Assembly (NCBI GenBank): GCA_039029355.1
Contig: JBCCGI010000008.1
Coordinates: 62,001 to 126,000 of the forward strand
Direction of reading: 5' to 3'
Origin: JBCCGI01 sp039029355
Lineage (GTDB): Bacteria; Planctomycetota; UBA1135; GCA-002686595
Length of the DNA: 64,000 nucleotides
Below, one piece after another: positions 49,448 through 58,632 of this stretch (position 1 is the first letter of the stretch; each line of letters starts with the position of its first letter). A program made the translations under genes and the position numbers. The notes under the pieces were generated by a model. That model was given only the letters and a program-made list of their open reading frames with translations, was not told where the DNA came from and searched no databases.

Positions 49448-50809
49448 CTAGAGCCCTTGGTAGCGCACCGGCGCGCGGAAGACGTCCTCGACGTCTCCCA
49501 GGTGCTCGGTCAGCGTGAAGAGGATCACTTGGTCGCCGGGCTTGACCGTCGTGTCCGCGCTGGGGATCAGCACCTCGTCGTTGCGCACGATCGCACCGAT
49601 GACCGCGCCGCGCGGGAGGCCGAGGCTCTTCACCTTGCGCTCCTTGTGGTCGCGCGGGTGCACGCCGAGCTCGAGCACCTCGCCACGCCCGCCGGCCACG
49701 ACCGCGACCGAGTTCACCGAACTCGAGCGCACGAAGCGCAGGATGCGGTTGGCGCACAGGATCCGCGGCGAGATGGCCAGGTCGACGCCCAGAAGGTCGT
49801 AGATCTGCCGGTACGCCGCCTTGTTGACCATCGCGATGGTGCGCGCCACGCCGAGTGAACGCGCAAGCTGGCACGCGACCATGTTGCGCTCGTCGTCGGA
49901 GGTCGTCGCGATGAAGATGTTCGCCTCGCCGATGCGCTCCTCCATCAGGAGGTCGAGGTCGGTCGAGTCGCCCACCAGCACCATCACCGAGCTGGAGAAG
50001 GTCGAGGCGATCTCCTTGGCGCGCTCGGGGTCGCGTTCGAGGATGCGGATCGACACGTCCGGCAGCCCGTCGAGCTTGGCCGCGATGCGGCAGCCGACGC
50101 CGCCGCCGCCCATGATGACGACGCTCCGCCGCCCCACCTTGGGCGCGCCGAGCAGGAGCTCGAAGCGGTCGAGGTCGACCGCGCGCCCGATGAGGTAGAT
50201 CTGATCGTCCGGCGCCAGCTTGTCGTCCTCGCCGGGCACGAAGAGCTGGTCCTTGCGCGACACCGCCGCGATCTGGAGACCGGACGGCAGCCGCAGCTCG
50301 GAGATCGGCCCGGCCGTGAGCTCGCCCGCGCGCCCGATCCGCAGGCGCCGCAGCTGCACGCGGCCGTCGGCGAAGTTCTCGACCTCGAGCGCGTGCTGCT
50401 CGCGCACCGTGCCGACGATCTCCTCCCCCGCCAGGTCGTCGGTCGAGAGCACCACGTCGAAGCCCAGCGAGCGCTTGTAGAAGTAGAGATAGCCCGAGAC
50501 CCGCGACAGGTCCTTCAGCCGCAGGATGACCTTGCGCGCGCCGAGGTTCCGCGCCACCAGGCAGGCCAGCATGTTGACGCGGTCGTTGTTGGTCACCGCG
50601 ACGAAGAGGTCGGCCTTCGACACCGCCGCCATCGTCAGGACGTCGGCGCGCGTGCCGTCGCCCTCGAGCACGCGCACGTCGTGCGCCTCGACGAGCCGCG
50701 CCACCTTGTCGGCGTCGGTGTCGATCACGCTGACGCGGTGCTTCTCGCGCGAGAGGATGTCGGCCAGGTGCGCTCCGACCTCCCCGGCCCCGACGATGAC
50801 GATGTCCAT
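49448..50809 (-). CDS. trkA: TrkA potassium uptake regulator
   Basis: 453 residues with two RCK repeats. Each half begins with a Rossmann motif: MDIVIVGAGEVGAHLADIL at the N-terminus and VVIMGGGGVGCRIAAKL near residue 230, followed by Asp/Glu residues that set NAD(H) or ATP binding. Each half ends in an RCK_C domain (for example LPRGAVIGAIVRNDEVLIP, GDQVILFT). It gates TrkH. Length is normal. Confidence 0.96.
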   Translation of the reverse strand: MDIVIVGAGEVGAHLADILSREKHRVSVIDTDADKVARLVEAHDVRVLEGDGTRADVLTMAAVSKADLFVAVTNNDRVNMLACLVARNLGARKVILRLKDLSRVSGYLYFYKRSLGFDVVLSTDDLAGEEIVGTVREQHALEVENFADGRVQLRRLRIGRAGELTAGPISELRLPSGLQIAAVSRKDQLFVPGEDDKLAPDDQIYLIGRAVDLDRFELLLGAPKVGRRSVVIMGGGGVGCRIAAKLDGLPDVSIRILERDPERAKEIASTFSSSVMVLVGDSTDLDLLMEERIGEANIFIATTSDDERNMVACQLARSLGVARTIAMVNKAAYRQIYDLLGVDLAISPRILCANRILRFVRSSSVNSVAVVAGGRGEVLELGVHPRDHKERKVKSLGLPRGAVIGAIVRNDEVLIPSADTTVKPGDQVILFTLTEHLGDVEDVFRAPVRYQGL

Positions 50810-50895
50810 GGGCCGTCACGATAGGAGCCGTGCGTCCCGTTTCAATGGGCGGACGTTCCCTTGCCCTCGAGGCCCCGCCTGGCGATCTTGAAGGC

Positions 50896-51462
50896 GTGAT
50901 TCTCGTGCTCGACAACCGCGATTCCTTCACGTGGAACCTGGCCATGGCACTCTCCGAGCTCGGCGCCGACGTGGACGTCGAGCGCGCCGACGCGCTGACG
51001 GTGCGCGACGTGCGTGCGCGCGAGCCGGCGGGGATCCTGATCGGCCCCGGGCCCGGCGCACCCGACGGCGCCGGCTGCAGCCTGGACGTGCTCCGCGAGC
51101 TCGGCGGCGACCTACCCATCCTCGGCGTGTGCCTCGGCCACCAGGCGCTCGCGGTCGCCTTCGGAGGCAGCGTGGAGCGCGCGGAGCGCCTGGCGCACGG
51201 CCGCGCGCTGCCGGTCGAGCACGACGGCGCCGGCGTGTTCTCCGGGCTGCCGTCGCCCTCGTGGTTCACGGTCTACAACTCGCTGGTCGTCGCCGAGGAC
51301 GACCTGCCCGCCTGCCTCGCGGTCACGGCGCGCGCCGAGAACGACGAGATCATGGGCCTGCGCCACCGCGAGCTGGAGATCGAGGGGGTGCAGTTCCACC
51401 CCGAGTCGGTGCTGAGCGAGAACGGGCTGGCGCTGCTCTCTAACTTCGTCGAGCGGGTCTAG
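50896..51462 (+). CDS. Glutamine amidotransferase, PabA/TrpG type
   Basis: 188 residues from GTG 50896, chosen because VILVLDNRDSFTWNL is the family's opening; GTG 50830 or ATG 50845 would add up to 22 residues. Catalytic triad: Cys in GVCLGHQAL, and His/Glu in GVQFHPES. It delivers ammonia to the chorismate-binding partner (TrpE or PabB), which is not in this window, so anthranilate versus 4-amino-4-deoxychorismate synthesis cannot be decided; a stand-alone subunit can serve both. Divergent from trkA. Confidence 0.9.
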   Translation: MILVLDNRDSFTWNLAMALSELGADVDVERADALTVRDVRAREPAGILIGPGPGAPDGAGCSLDVLRELGGDLPILGVCLGHQALAVAFGGSVERAERLAHGRALPVEHDGAGVFSGLPSPSWFTVYNSLVVAEDDLPACLAVTARAENDEIMGLRHRELEIEGVQFHPESVLSENGLALLSNFVERV

Positions 51463-51474
51463 CGGCCGCAGAGC

Positions 51475-52257
51475 CTAGGCCGGCGTCGTCGAGCGCTCGC
51501 GCGGAGCCAGCGGAGCCGTCCACTCCGGCCACGGCCCCGTCTTGGGTCGGCCCCGCTCGCCGCCCTTGTAGCCGATCACCTTGCGCGTCACGAACAGGTA
51601 CGGCGGCTTGCCGAAGCGCAGCCAGGCGTGGGCCAGGAACGAGCGCTTCTTCGACGGGCGCACCTCGCCCGCGGCCGTGGCGGCCTCGGCGGCCGCGCCG
51701 CCGCGCGAGGTGTACTTCCAGCGGTGCTTCTTCACGTGCCGCAGGTCCTCGCGCACGCGGACGCCGTAGCCGCGGTCCTCGCGCTCGTGGACGCTGGCGA
51801 GCTGGAAGTCGACCAGCGCCGGGTAGCCGTCCTCGCCGACCAGGATGTTGGCCTCCTTGTGGAGGTCGTTGTGGCACACCCCGCGCCGGTGCAGCTCGCG
51901 CACCAGGTCCTCCAGCAGCTCGAAGAAGTTCTCGGGCAGCTCGTCGGCCTGCTGGAGCGGGTTGCCGTCGACCCAGCTCCGCATCAGCACGTCCTTGCGC
52001 CGCGGCGGTCCCCCGCCGAGCGAGGGGGCCGAGGCGTAGGCCTCGTCCTCGACCAGCCGCGCCACGCCCGTCACGTCGGCCAGGCGCTCCAGCGCGCGGC
52101 GCTCGCGGCCCATCAGGACGCGCGCGACCAGCCGGGTGCCGGGGATGCTGCCGCCCTTGGCCACCCGGCGCACCACCGGGCCCGACGGGCCGTCGACGCG
52201 CTCGACGAGCCCCATCATGTCGTTCTTGAGCTCGTGGGTGACTTGCGGTGACTCCAT
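51475..52257 (-). CDS. Lipopolysaccharide-kinase-like (WaaP/RIO type) protein kinase
   Basis: 260 residues from ATG 52257. Kinase motifs: the catalytic loop CHNDLHKEANILV (HxDxxKxxN) and DFQLA at the metal-binding DFG position; the N-terminal lobe has a Gly- and Lys-poor start with AKGGSIPGTRLVARVLMGRE. This matches the small kinases that phosphorylate sugars of the LPS core (WaaP/Kdo kinase) or RIO-like kinases; nearby lpxB favours the former. The basic C-terminal tail is longer than usual. Divergent from an SGNH gene by 48 bases. Confidence 0.75.
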   Translation of the reverse strand: MESPQVTHELKNDMMGLVERVDGPSGPVVRRVAKGGSIPGTRLVARVLMGRERRALERLADVTGVARLVEDEAYASAPSLGGGPPRRKDVLMRSWVDGNPLQQADELPENFFELLEDLVRELHRRGVCHNDLHKEANILVGEDGYPALVDFQLASVHEREDRGYGVRVREDLRHVKKHRWKYTSRGGAAAEAATAAGEVRPSKKRSFLAHAWLRFGKPPYLFVTRKVIGYKGGERGRPKTGPWPEWTAPLAPRERSTTPA

Positions 52258-52305
52258 GGCGCCCCTACCCTGGCCCGCCCGCGCCGCGAAAGGGAGCGCG
52301 GGGAG

Positions 52306-53556
52306 ATGGCGGGGACGCATGCTAACGGAACAGAGGGCCTGGCGCTCGGCTCCTCTCCGGCCAACCCGACGTCGCGCGGCACGCGCCTGCGGCGCGGCTT
52401 GGTCGTCTCGATCTTCACGCTGGCTCTGCTGACGCTGGCCGTCGAGGTCTACCTCCGCGTCACCGACTTCCGCGAGTCGACGATGGAGGCCGGCGTCAAC
52501 CGCACGAACCGGCGCTGGGTGCAGCTCCTAGGCGCCGGGATCTTCGAGGAGATCGGCGACCCCATGCGCCACTACGCGATGCGGCCCGGCGCGTCGGCCG
52601 AGGTCGACGGCTGGACCTTCCGCGTCTCGTCGCACCGCACCCGCGGCGCGGACTTCCCGCGCGAGAAGCCCGCCGGCGAGAAACGCCTCCTGTGCCTGGG
52701 CGACTCCTTCGCCTTCGGCCTGTGGGCCGACGAGGACGAGACCCTGGTCGGACACCTCGCCCGCATGGCCACCGAGGCCGAGGCGGCGGCCGGCACCGGC
52801 GTGACCTGGCGCGGGGTCAACCTGGGGGTGCCGGGCTACCACTCCGGGCAGCAGCTGCGGGCGTTCGAGCAGGACGGGCTCGACCTCGCCCCCGACGCGG
52901 TCGTGCTCTACTACAACACCAACGACATCGTCGCCGAGGGCCTGTTCCTCGATGAGGACCTCGGGGCGCTCTACTCCGACCACCTGCCGCTCCCCACCGG
53001 GCTGCGGCGGCCGCTGTGGGAGGCGAGCTACCTCTACAGCTGGATCGTCCACAAGTACACCAGGAGCTTCCACGCCATCCCGGCGCCGATGCTCGACGAG
53101 CGCGTGCCCTGGGCCCACGTGCGCGCGGACAACAAGGACGCCACCGCGGGCGCGATCCGGCGCGTTGCCGAGCTCTGCGCCGAGCGCGACGTGCCGCTGT
53201 TCTTCGTGAACCAGCCGCTCCTGACCTGGTCGGGCGACGTGCGCCGCGAGGACTGGGGCGTGCTGCCCCTCGTGGGCTGGGCCGAGGACCTGCGCGCCGA
53301 GCTCGGCCTGCCGGGGATCAGCCTCCTCGGCCTGCTCCGCAACTACGCCGACAACATCGACCGCAGCCCCGCCCCGCCGGACGAGGGCTTCTTGGTCGAG
53401 CGCTACATCGCCGACGAGGCGGTGCAGGAGTACTTCGCCGGCAACACCGAGGCCGAGCTGCCGCCGGAGCCCGACTTCCACTTCACCGGCGACGGCTACG
53501 GCCACATCGCGCGGCTCTGCTACCCGCTGCTGCGCGACGCGGGCATCCTGCCGTGA
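52306..53556 (+). CDS. Membrane-anchored SGNH/GDSL hydrolase 1
   Basis: 416 residues. One N-terminal span (GLVVSIFTLALLTLAVEVYL) anchors a periplasmic SGNH domain: block I CLGDSFAFG (catalytic Ser), block II Gly in NLGVPGYHSGQ, block III YNTNDIV (Asn), and block V DFHFTGDGYGHIA with Asp and His. Such proteins are esterases or O-acyltransferases that modify glycans, lipids or peptidoglycan. Its last four bases overlap the ABC ATPase start (GTGA), so the two are translationally coupled. Confidence 0.85.
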   Translation: MAGTHANGTEGLALGSSPANPTSRGTRLRRGLVVSIFTLALLTLAVEVYLRVTDFRESTMEAGVNRTNRRWVQLLGAGIFEEIGDPMRHYAMRPGASAEVDGWTFRVSSHRTRGADFPREKPAGEKRLLCLGDSFAFGLWADEDETLVGHLARMATEAEAAAGTGVTWRGVNLGVPGYHSGQQLRAFEQDGLDLAPDAVVLYYNTNDIVAEGLFLDEDLGALYSDHLPLPTGLRRPLWEASYLYSWIVHKYTRSFHAIPAPMLDERVPWAHVRADNKDATAGAIRRVAELCAERDVPLFFVNQPLLTWSGDVRREDWGVLPLVGWAEDLRAELGLPGISLLGLLRNYADNIDRSPAPPDEGFLVERYIADEAVQEYFAGNTEAELPPEPDFHFTGDGYGHIARLCYPLLRDAGILP

Positions 53557-54476
53557 GCACCGCGGCGGCGATCGAGGCGCGCGGCCTGGCCAAGAGCTTC
53601 GGCTCGAAGGCGGCGGTGCAGCCCTTCGAGCTCGCGGTCGAGCCGGGCGCGGTCACCGGGCTGCTCGGCCCCAACGGCAGCGGCAAGAGCACCTTCCTGC
53701 GCATGCTCGTCGGCCTGGTGCCGCGCGACGCGGGTGCGGTGGCGGTCGCCGGGCGCGCGCTGGCCGGCGACGGCGCCGCGGTGCGCCGCCGCTGCACGTA
53801 CATGCCGGGGGAGACCGCGCTCTACAAGGAGCTGCGCGGCGACAAGCACCTGGAGTGGCTCCTGCGCGGCCGTCCGCGCGCCGCGCTCAGCCGCGCGGTC
53901 GAGGTCGCGCGCCAGCTCGGCCTGCCGCTCGAGCGCAGGGTGCGCGCCTACAGCCACGGGATGAAGCGCCAGCTGCTGCTCGCGGCCTGCATGGGCCCCG
54001 ACGTGCCGGTGCGGATCCTGGACGAGCCGACCGAGGGCCTCGACCCGACCAAGCGCGCCGAGGTGCTCGCGCTGCTGGAGGCCGACGCGGCGGCGGGCGG
54101 CGCGGTGCTGCTCTCTTCGCACCACCTGGCCGAGGTCGACCGCGTGTGCGAGCGGCTGTTCTTCCTCAACGACGGCCGGCTCCTGGCCGACGAGCGCTCG
54201 GACGAACTGCACGAGCGCTCGCGCCGGCTGGTGCGCCTCCAGTGGGCGCCCGGGGTGAGCGCCGAGGACCTCGCTCCGCGCCTACGCGAGCTGGGCGCCA
54301 TCGAGATCCGCTGCGACGAGGCGCGCGCGACGGTGCTGCTCGCCGGCGCCGACCCGCGGCCGTTCCTGGCGCGCGTGGCGGTCGACGACGGGCTCCCGGC
54401 CCCGCGCGCGATCGTGTACGGCGAGCTCTCGCTGCACGAGCTCTACCGCGACCTCTACGGCGTCGAGGGGGTCTAG
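53553..54476 (+). CDS. ABC exporter ATP-binding protein
   Basis: 307 residues from GTG 53553. Walker A GPNGSGKST, ABC signature YSHGMKRQ (SxGxx form), Walker B VRILDEPTEGLDPT and H-loop SSHHLAEV. The ~85-residue C-terminal extension (VRLQWAPGVSAEDLAPRLREL) is typical of ABC-2 type exporter ATPases such as those for drugs or Nod-factor-like lipids. It pairs with the permease 2 bases downstream. Substrate unknown. Confidence 0.92.
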   Translation: MSTAAAIEARGLAKSFGSKAAVQPFELAVEPGAVTGLLGPNGSGKSTFLRMLVGLVPRDAGAVAVAGRALAGDGAAVRRRCTYMPGETALYKELRGDKHLEWLLRGRPRAALSRAVEVARQLGLPLERRVRAYSHGMKRQLLLAACMGPDVPVRILDEPTEGLDPTKRAEVLALLEADAAAGGAVLLSSHHLAEVDRVCERLFFLNDGRLLADERSDELHERSRRLVRLQWAPGVSAEDLAPRLRELGAIEIRCDEARATVLLAGADPRPFLARVAVDDGLPAPRAIVYGELSLHELYRDLYGVEGV

Positions 54477-54477
54477 G

Positions 54478-55239
54478 GTGGGCCGCTCCTACCTCTCGCT
54501 CGCCGCCGCGGCGCTCGCCTACGCGGTCATCCTCGAGCTGCTGCTCGTCGCCGCGATCCTGTTCTTCCCCAACTTCGAGGAGAACATCGAGGCGCTGCGG
54601 ATGATGGCCGGGATCTCGGCGCTGAAGAACATCATGACCCAGATCGAGGACGGCGGCGTCGTCGCCTACGTCGTCGGTCAGCAGTTCTTCAAGGGCTGCA
54701 ACACGCTCGGCACCGCGGCCGCGATCCTGTTCGCGGTCGGCGCGGTCGCGGGTGAGGTGCACCGCGGGACCTTCGAGCTGTGGCTCGCGCGGCCCTACAC
54801 GCGCGCGCGGCTCTTGACCGAGCGCTACGTCGCCGGCGCGCTCGCCGTCGTGGTGCCGGTCTTCCTCACCTCCGCGACCATCCCCGCGCTGTGCGACCAC
54901 ATCGGCGAGGAGGTCGAGATGGCGCCGATGATGCTCAGCTCGGTGCACCAGAGCGGCTTCCTCCTGGCGGTCTACTCGCTGACCTTCCTGTGCTCGACGG
55001 TCGGCTCGAACCCGACCCGCATCGCGCTGGTCTTCCTCTTCTCCACGACGTTCTCGTTCGCCACGTACATGATCGAGCAGGTCACCGACTACTCGATCTT
55101 CCGGTGGACCGACATCGACGACTTCATGGAGATCTGCGTCAACGAGGCGCTGCTGCCCGGCAAGCTGGCGGTGTTCCTCGGCACCGCGGCGCTGCTCTAC
55201 GTCGCCGCGCTGGTCGCGATCCGGCGACGCGTGCCCTAG
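54478..55239 (+). CDS. ABC-2 type permease
   Basis: 253 residues from GTG 54478, with six predicted spans (about residues 10-30, 78-95, 118-140, 160-180, 183-205, 232-250). The intracellular AVAGEVHRGTFELWLARP segment after the second span is the coupling helix pattern of ABC-2 permeases. It probably forms a homodimer with two copies of the upstream ATPase. The TAG stop (55237-55239) is also the left end of a palindromic element. Confidence 0.9.
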   Translation: MGRSYLSLAAAALAYAVILELLLVAAILFFPNFEENIEALRMMAGISALKNIMTQIEDGGVVAYVVGQQFFKGCNTLGTAAAILFAVGAVAGEVHRGTFELWLARPYTRARLLTERYVAGALAVVVPVFLTSATIPALCDHIGEEVEMAPMMLSSVHQSGFLLAVYSLTFLCSTVGSNPTRIALVFLFSTTFSFATYMIEQVTDYSIFRWTDIDDFMEICVNEALLPGKLAVFLGTAALLYVAALVAIRRRVP

Positions 55240-55416
55240 CCGCCATCCCTCGCGAGCCTTGGCCGAGCTCGGTGTAGACGCCGGTTGGTTGCGGCTTTGC
55301 GACCGAAGGGCGCGGAGGCGACCTCGACGGGTCGTCGAGCACCCCGAGGGAGCCAAGTCGCGACATGCCGAGCGGCTACGCCGATCTCGGCCGAGACTCG
55401 TGAGGGAAGGCGGCTA
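55237..55416. repeat. Large palindromic element with ~46-bp imperfect terminal inverted repeats (180 bp)
   Basis: The left end CTAGCCGCCATCCCTCGCG and the inverted right end agree at about 38 of 46 positions. The first TAG is the stop of the ABC permease and the last (CTA) is the stop of the convergent TPR gene. The shared pattern TAG-N2-GCC and a following GAG-CTTGGC block suggest a distant relation to the elements at 3511 and 12362, but the two families differ in most of the interior. Non-coding. Confidence 0.75.
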
Positions 55417-56109
55417 GACCAGCCCGGCGAACCAGGCCCGCAGGACCCAGCTCGTCGCCGCGCGCTTCTGGTACTTGACGGCCTGGGAGGCCAGGCTCGA
55501 CACCTCGCCGAAGGCGGCCTTGGCCTCGTCCTTGCGGCCCTGGGCCTTCAGCGCCAGGCCGCGCCGGTAGGCGGACTCGGGGCTGGGACCGTGGTTGCGC
55601 TCGACCACCTTCAGCGCCTCTAGCGAGCGCTCCTCCTCGCCCTGCGCCAGCAGCGTCTCCGCGAGCCGCATCTGCGCGGCCCCGTAGGCGTGCTCCTCGT
55701 CGAGCCCCACGCAGTGCTCCAGCGCCTCGCGCGCGTCGTCCAACCGCCCCGCACGCAGCGACGCGTCGCCGAGGCGGTAGGCCCACTCGGCCGACTCGGG
55801 GTCGCCCGCGAACGCCTGGCGGAGGTGCGGCAGGGCGCGCTGGGCGCGCCCCTGGGCGAGCAGCAGCGACCCCGCCTTGCCATGGTTGTGCGGGCTGTCG
55901 ACGGCCTCCAGGCGCCGCAGCTCGGCCCGATCGCGGCGGCGCTGGACCATCCGTTCGCCGTAGGCCGAGAGCCACCAGGCCAGGAGGAGCGCCGTGATCC
56001 AGATCCCGAAGATCCCGGTGCGGGCGAAGAGCGGCCCTACGATCGGCAGGAAGCCCAGGACCCGCGACAGGATCAGGGCGAGCACGAAGAACCCGATCAG
56101 CCGCAGCAT
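55414..56109 (-). CDS. Membrane-anchored TPR protein
   Basis: 231 residues from ATG 56109 (or 56118). Two hydrophobic segments (MLRLIGFFVLALILSRVLG and GIFGIWITALLLAWWLSAYG) are followed by a basic stretch and about four tetratricopeptide repeats (RAQRALPHLRQAFAGDP, GRLDDAREALEHCVG, GEEERSLEALKVVERNHGPSP). Topology suggests a cytoplasmic TPR domain held at the inner membrane, as in LapB/YciM-like proteins, which regulate LPS synthesis; that comparison is inference only, encouraged by lpxB nearby. Its stop codon is in the palindromic element. Confidence 0.72.
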   Translation of the reverse strand: MLRLIGFFVLALILSRVLGFLPIVGPLFARTGIFGIWITALLLAWWLSAYGERMVQRRRDRAELRRLEAVDSPHNHGKAGSLLLAQGRAQRALPHLRQAFAGDPESAEWAYRLGDASLRAGRLDDAREALEHCVGLDEEHAYGAAQMRLAETLLAQGEEERSLEALKVVERNHGPSPESAYRRGLALKAQGRKDEAKAAFGEVSSLASQAVKYQKRAATSWVLRAWFAGLV

Positions 56110-56167
56110 GGCCGGCATCCTAATCCACGGCCGGCGGGGCTTGCACCGGCGCGGGAGAATTGGGTGA

Positions 56168-57280
56168 ATGTCGGACTCCCGCGCGGGTGCGGGACCTCGC
56201 GCGATGGCCAGCTCCAAGGGCGTCCTTCGACGGATCGGCGTGCGCGCCGCTCTCGTCCTCTTCTCGCTGGCGGCGACCGCGCTGGTCGGCGAGGCGCTGA
56301 TCCGTGCGACCGATCCGTTCGGCATCAGCTACTACCGCGACACGAACCGCTACTTCAACGAGGCCATCGACATCCCGCCCGACGCCGGGCGCCCCGACGG
56401 CCGGCTGTTCCAGAACCGGCGCGGTATCGAGCTGTCGTTCACCGACTTCGACTTCACGACCAACGCGCTGGGCATGCGCTCGTCGCGCACCGACGACGGC
56501 GTCACCGTCGACCGCTCCGGCGCGAGCGCCGGCCGCTCGCGGGTGCTCTTCCGCGGCGACTCGGTGACGCTCGCCTGGGGCGTGGACGACGGGGACAGCT
56601 GGATCCGCACGCTGGAGCGCGAGGCGCGCGCCGCCGACGGCCGGCCGCTCGAGTGCCTCAACGCGGGGCACCTGCAGTACAACACGATCCAGGAGAGCGA
56701 CTGGCTCGCCACTTTCGGCCCTCACCTGCAGCCCGACGCCGTGGTGCTCACCTACGTCGTCAACGACCTCGACGACGCCTGGGCGGTGTACGAGGAGTGG
56801 CAGGCGCTGCTCGCGGCCGGCGAGGCCGCCGAGGGCCCCGGCGGAGTCGAGCTCGCGCGCCAGAAGCTGCTAACCTGGTTCCGCGGCATCCACGGCCTGT
56901 GGCACTTCTTCGACTCGCGCCGCGAGGCGCAGACCGTCGGCGAGATGAAGCTGGAGCGCGTCGAGGACGCGCCGGGGTACGCCGAGCGCTGGCCGCTCTC
57001 CGAGGCGGCGCTCGACCGCATCGCCGGCTTCTGTGCCGAGCGCGGCATCCCCTTCGTCGTGCTCGACCACACGACGCCGCGCATCCCCGGCGTGCGCGCC
57101 TGGTGCGAGGGCAGCGGTACCCCCTACTACGACTTCACGTTCACGGACGCCGAGTGGGAGCGCGACATCCGCAACTCGCTGGCGGACTCGCACGCCAACG
57201 CGCTCGGCAACCGCCTGCTGGCGGAGAAAGCCCTGGCCGCGCTGCGCGACGCCGGGCTGCTCGCGGAGGCGGAGCACTGA
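56168..57280 (+). CDS. Membrane-anchored SGNH/GDSL hydrolase 2
   Basis: 370 residues from ATG 56168 (ATG 56204 also possible). N-terminal span VRAALVLFSLAATALVGEAL. SGNH features: block I FRGDSVTLAWG, block III TYVVNDLDDAW, and block V NSLADSHANALGN (Asp and His). Same architecture as the SGNH gene at 52306 but divergent sequence, so the two are paralogues with probably different substrates. It starts a plus-strand operon running through lpxB, a sigma factor, its anti-sigma and a YbjQ protein. Confidence 0.83.
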   Translation: MSDSRAGAGPRAMASSKGVLRRIGVRAALVLFSLAATALVGEALIRATDPFGISYYRDTNRYFNEAIDIPPDAGRPDGRLFQNRRGIELSFTDFDFTTNALGMRSSRTDDGVTVDRSGASAGRSRVLFRGDSVTLAWGVDDGDSWIRTLEREARAADGRPLECLNAGHLQYNTIQESDWLATFGPHLQPDAVVLTYVVNDLDDAWAVYEEWQALLAAGEAAEGPGGVELARQKLLTWFRGIHGLWHFFDSRREAQTVGEMKLERVEDAPGYAERWPLSEAALDRIAGFCAERGIPFVVLDHTTPRIPGVRAWCEGSGTPYYDFTFTDAEWERDIRNSLADSHANALGNRLLAEKALAALRDAGLLAEAEH

Positions 57281-57315
57281 AGCGCGCGCCGGGAACCGGC
57301 CCGGCGCCGAAGCGG

Positions 57316-58632
57316 GTGGTCGCCTTCGAGCTGCTGCGCGCCCTCGGCGCAGCGGCCGTGACCCCGCTGCGGGCGGGCGCGTACCTGATGACGCGCGGCC
57401 GCCAGGTGGCCGAGTTGCGGGCCGACCTCGACGACCCGCGCCCGGTCGACGCCGCGCCCGAGCTCAGCCCCCCGCGGGAGCGTCCGCTGCGCATCTTCGT
57501 CTCGTGCGCCGAGCCGTCGGGCGAGCTGCACGCCGTCAACCTCGTGCACGCGCTGCGCGCCGAGCTCGCCGAAGCCGGCGCGCCCGAGCCCGAGCTGGTC
57601 GGGCTGGGCGGCGCGCGCCTCGCCGCGGCTGGCGTCCAGACCGTGGGCGACCCGGTGGCGCGCGCCGCGATGGGCGCTGCCGCGACCAAGGAGCTGGGCT
57701 TCTACCTCGGGCTCCTGACCGACGTCGCGGACGAGCTGCGCCAGCGCCCGCCCGACCTGGTGCTGCCGGTCGACTCGCCGGCGCTGCACGTGCCGCTCGG
57801 CCACATCGCCCAGGCCTACGACGCTCCGGTCGTGCACTTCGTCACGCCGCAGTACTGGGGCTGGGCGCCGTGGCGCATCGGCGGGTACCGGCGCGCGGTC
57901 GACCTGGCGCTCTCGATCCTGCCCTTCGAGCCCGCGTGGTTCGCGCGCCGCGGCATGCGGGTGGCGCACGTCGGACACCCGCTGCTCGACGAGCTGCAGG
58001 ACGCGCCGGCGGAACGCGCCGGCAAGGGCAGCCGCGTGCTCGCGCTCCTGCCCGGCAGCCGCAAGAGCGTGATCGCGCACAACCTCCCGTGGATGCTGAC
58101 GGTGGCCGCGCGAGTGCGCCTCGAGGTCCCGGACCTGGAGGTGGTGCTCCCCCACAACCGCGCCGACCTCGCGGACGAGATCCGGAGCCACCTCGAAGCC
58201 GCCCAGGCGACGTCGTGGGTGCGGCTCGCGACCGGCGACCTGCACCACACCCTCGGCGAGGCGCGGGCGGCGCTGTCGGTCTCGGGCACGGTGCTGCTCG
58301 ACCTGCTGCACCACCGCCTGCCGGCGGTCGTCGTCTACCGCCTCGCGGGCGCGGTCGGGACCGCGCTGGCGGGCAAGCTGCTGACCGCGCCCTACTTCTC
58401 GTCGGTCAACCTGCTCGCCGGCCGCGAGGTGCTGCCGGAGTTCTGCTTCCACGGCGACGGCCCACACGAGGAGGTCGCCGGGCGCGTGCTGCGATGCCTG
58501 CGGGACGACGCCTGGCGCGACGCCTGCCGGGTCGGCCTCGACGAGGCCGCCGAGCGGCTGGGCCCGCCCGGAGCCGTCCAGAGGGCCGCCAGGCAGGCCC
58601 TGGCGGTCGCTTCCGGGGGGAATCCCCGGTGA
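57316..58632 (+). CDS. lpxB: Lipid-A-disaccharide synthase
   Basis: Makes the tetraacyldisaccharide backbone of lipid A from UDP-2,3-diacylglucosamine and lipid X. Recognised by IFVSCAEPSGELHAVNLV, ELVGLGGARLAAAGV, VVHFVTPQYWGWAPWRI (the Pro-Gln-x-Trp-x-W motif), VGHPLLDEL, LLPGSRKSVI, and ALSVSGTVLLDL. GTG 57316 gives 438 residues; a non-standard CTG overlapping the previous stop (57277) is the alternative. Either way there is an N-terminal extension of ~50 residues before the family start. Its presence shows an LPS-bearing outer membrane. Confidence 0.93.
   Translation: MVAFELLRALGAAAVTPLRAGAYLMTRGRQVAELRADLDDPRPVDAAPELSPPRERPLRIFVSCAEPSGELHAVNLVHALRAELAEAGAPEPELVGLGGARLAAAGVQTVGDPVARAAMGAAATKELGFYLGLLTDVADELRQRPPDLVLPVDSPALHVPLGHIAQAYDAPVVHFVTPQYWGWAPWRIGGYRRAVDLALSILPFEPAWFARRGMRVAHVGHPLLDELQDAPAERAGKGSRVLALLPGSRKSVIAHNLPWMLTVAARVRLEVPDLEVVLPHNRADLADEIRSHLEAAQATSWVRLATGDLHHTLGEARAALSVSGTVLLDLLHHRLPAVVVYRLAGAVGTALAGKLLTAPYFSSVNLLAGREVLPEFCFHGDGPHEEVAGRVLRCLRDDAWRDACRVGLDEAAERLGPPGAVQRAARQALAVASGGNPR

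Noticed and set aside
57277..57316. CTG (57277) as start of lpxB
   Set aside because: It overlaps the previous stop in an attractive way, but CTG starts are rare; GTG 57316 was preferred while noting the alternative.
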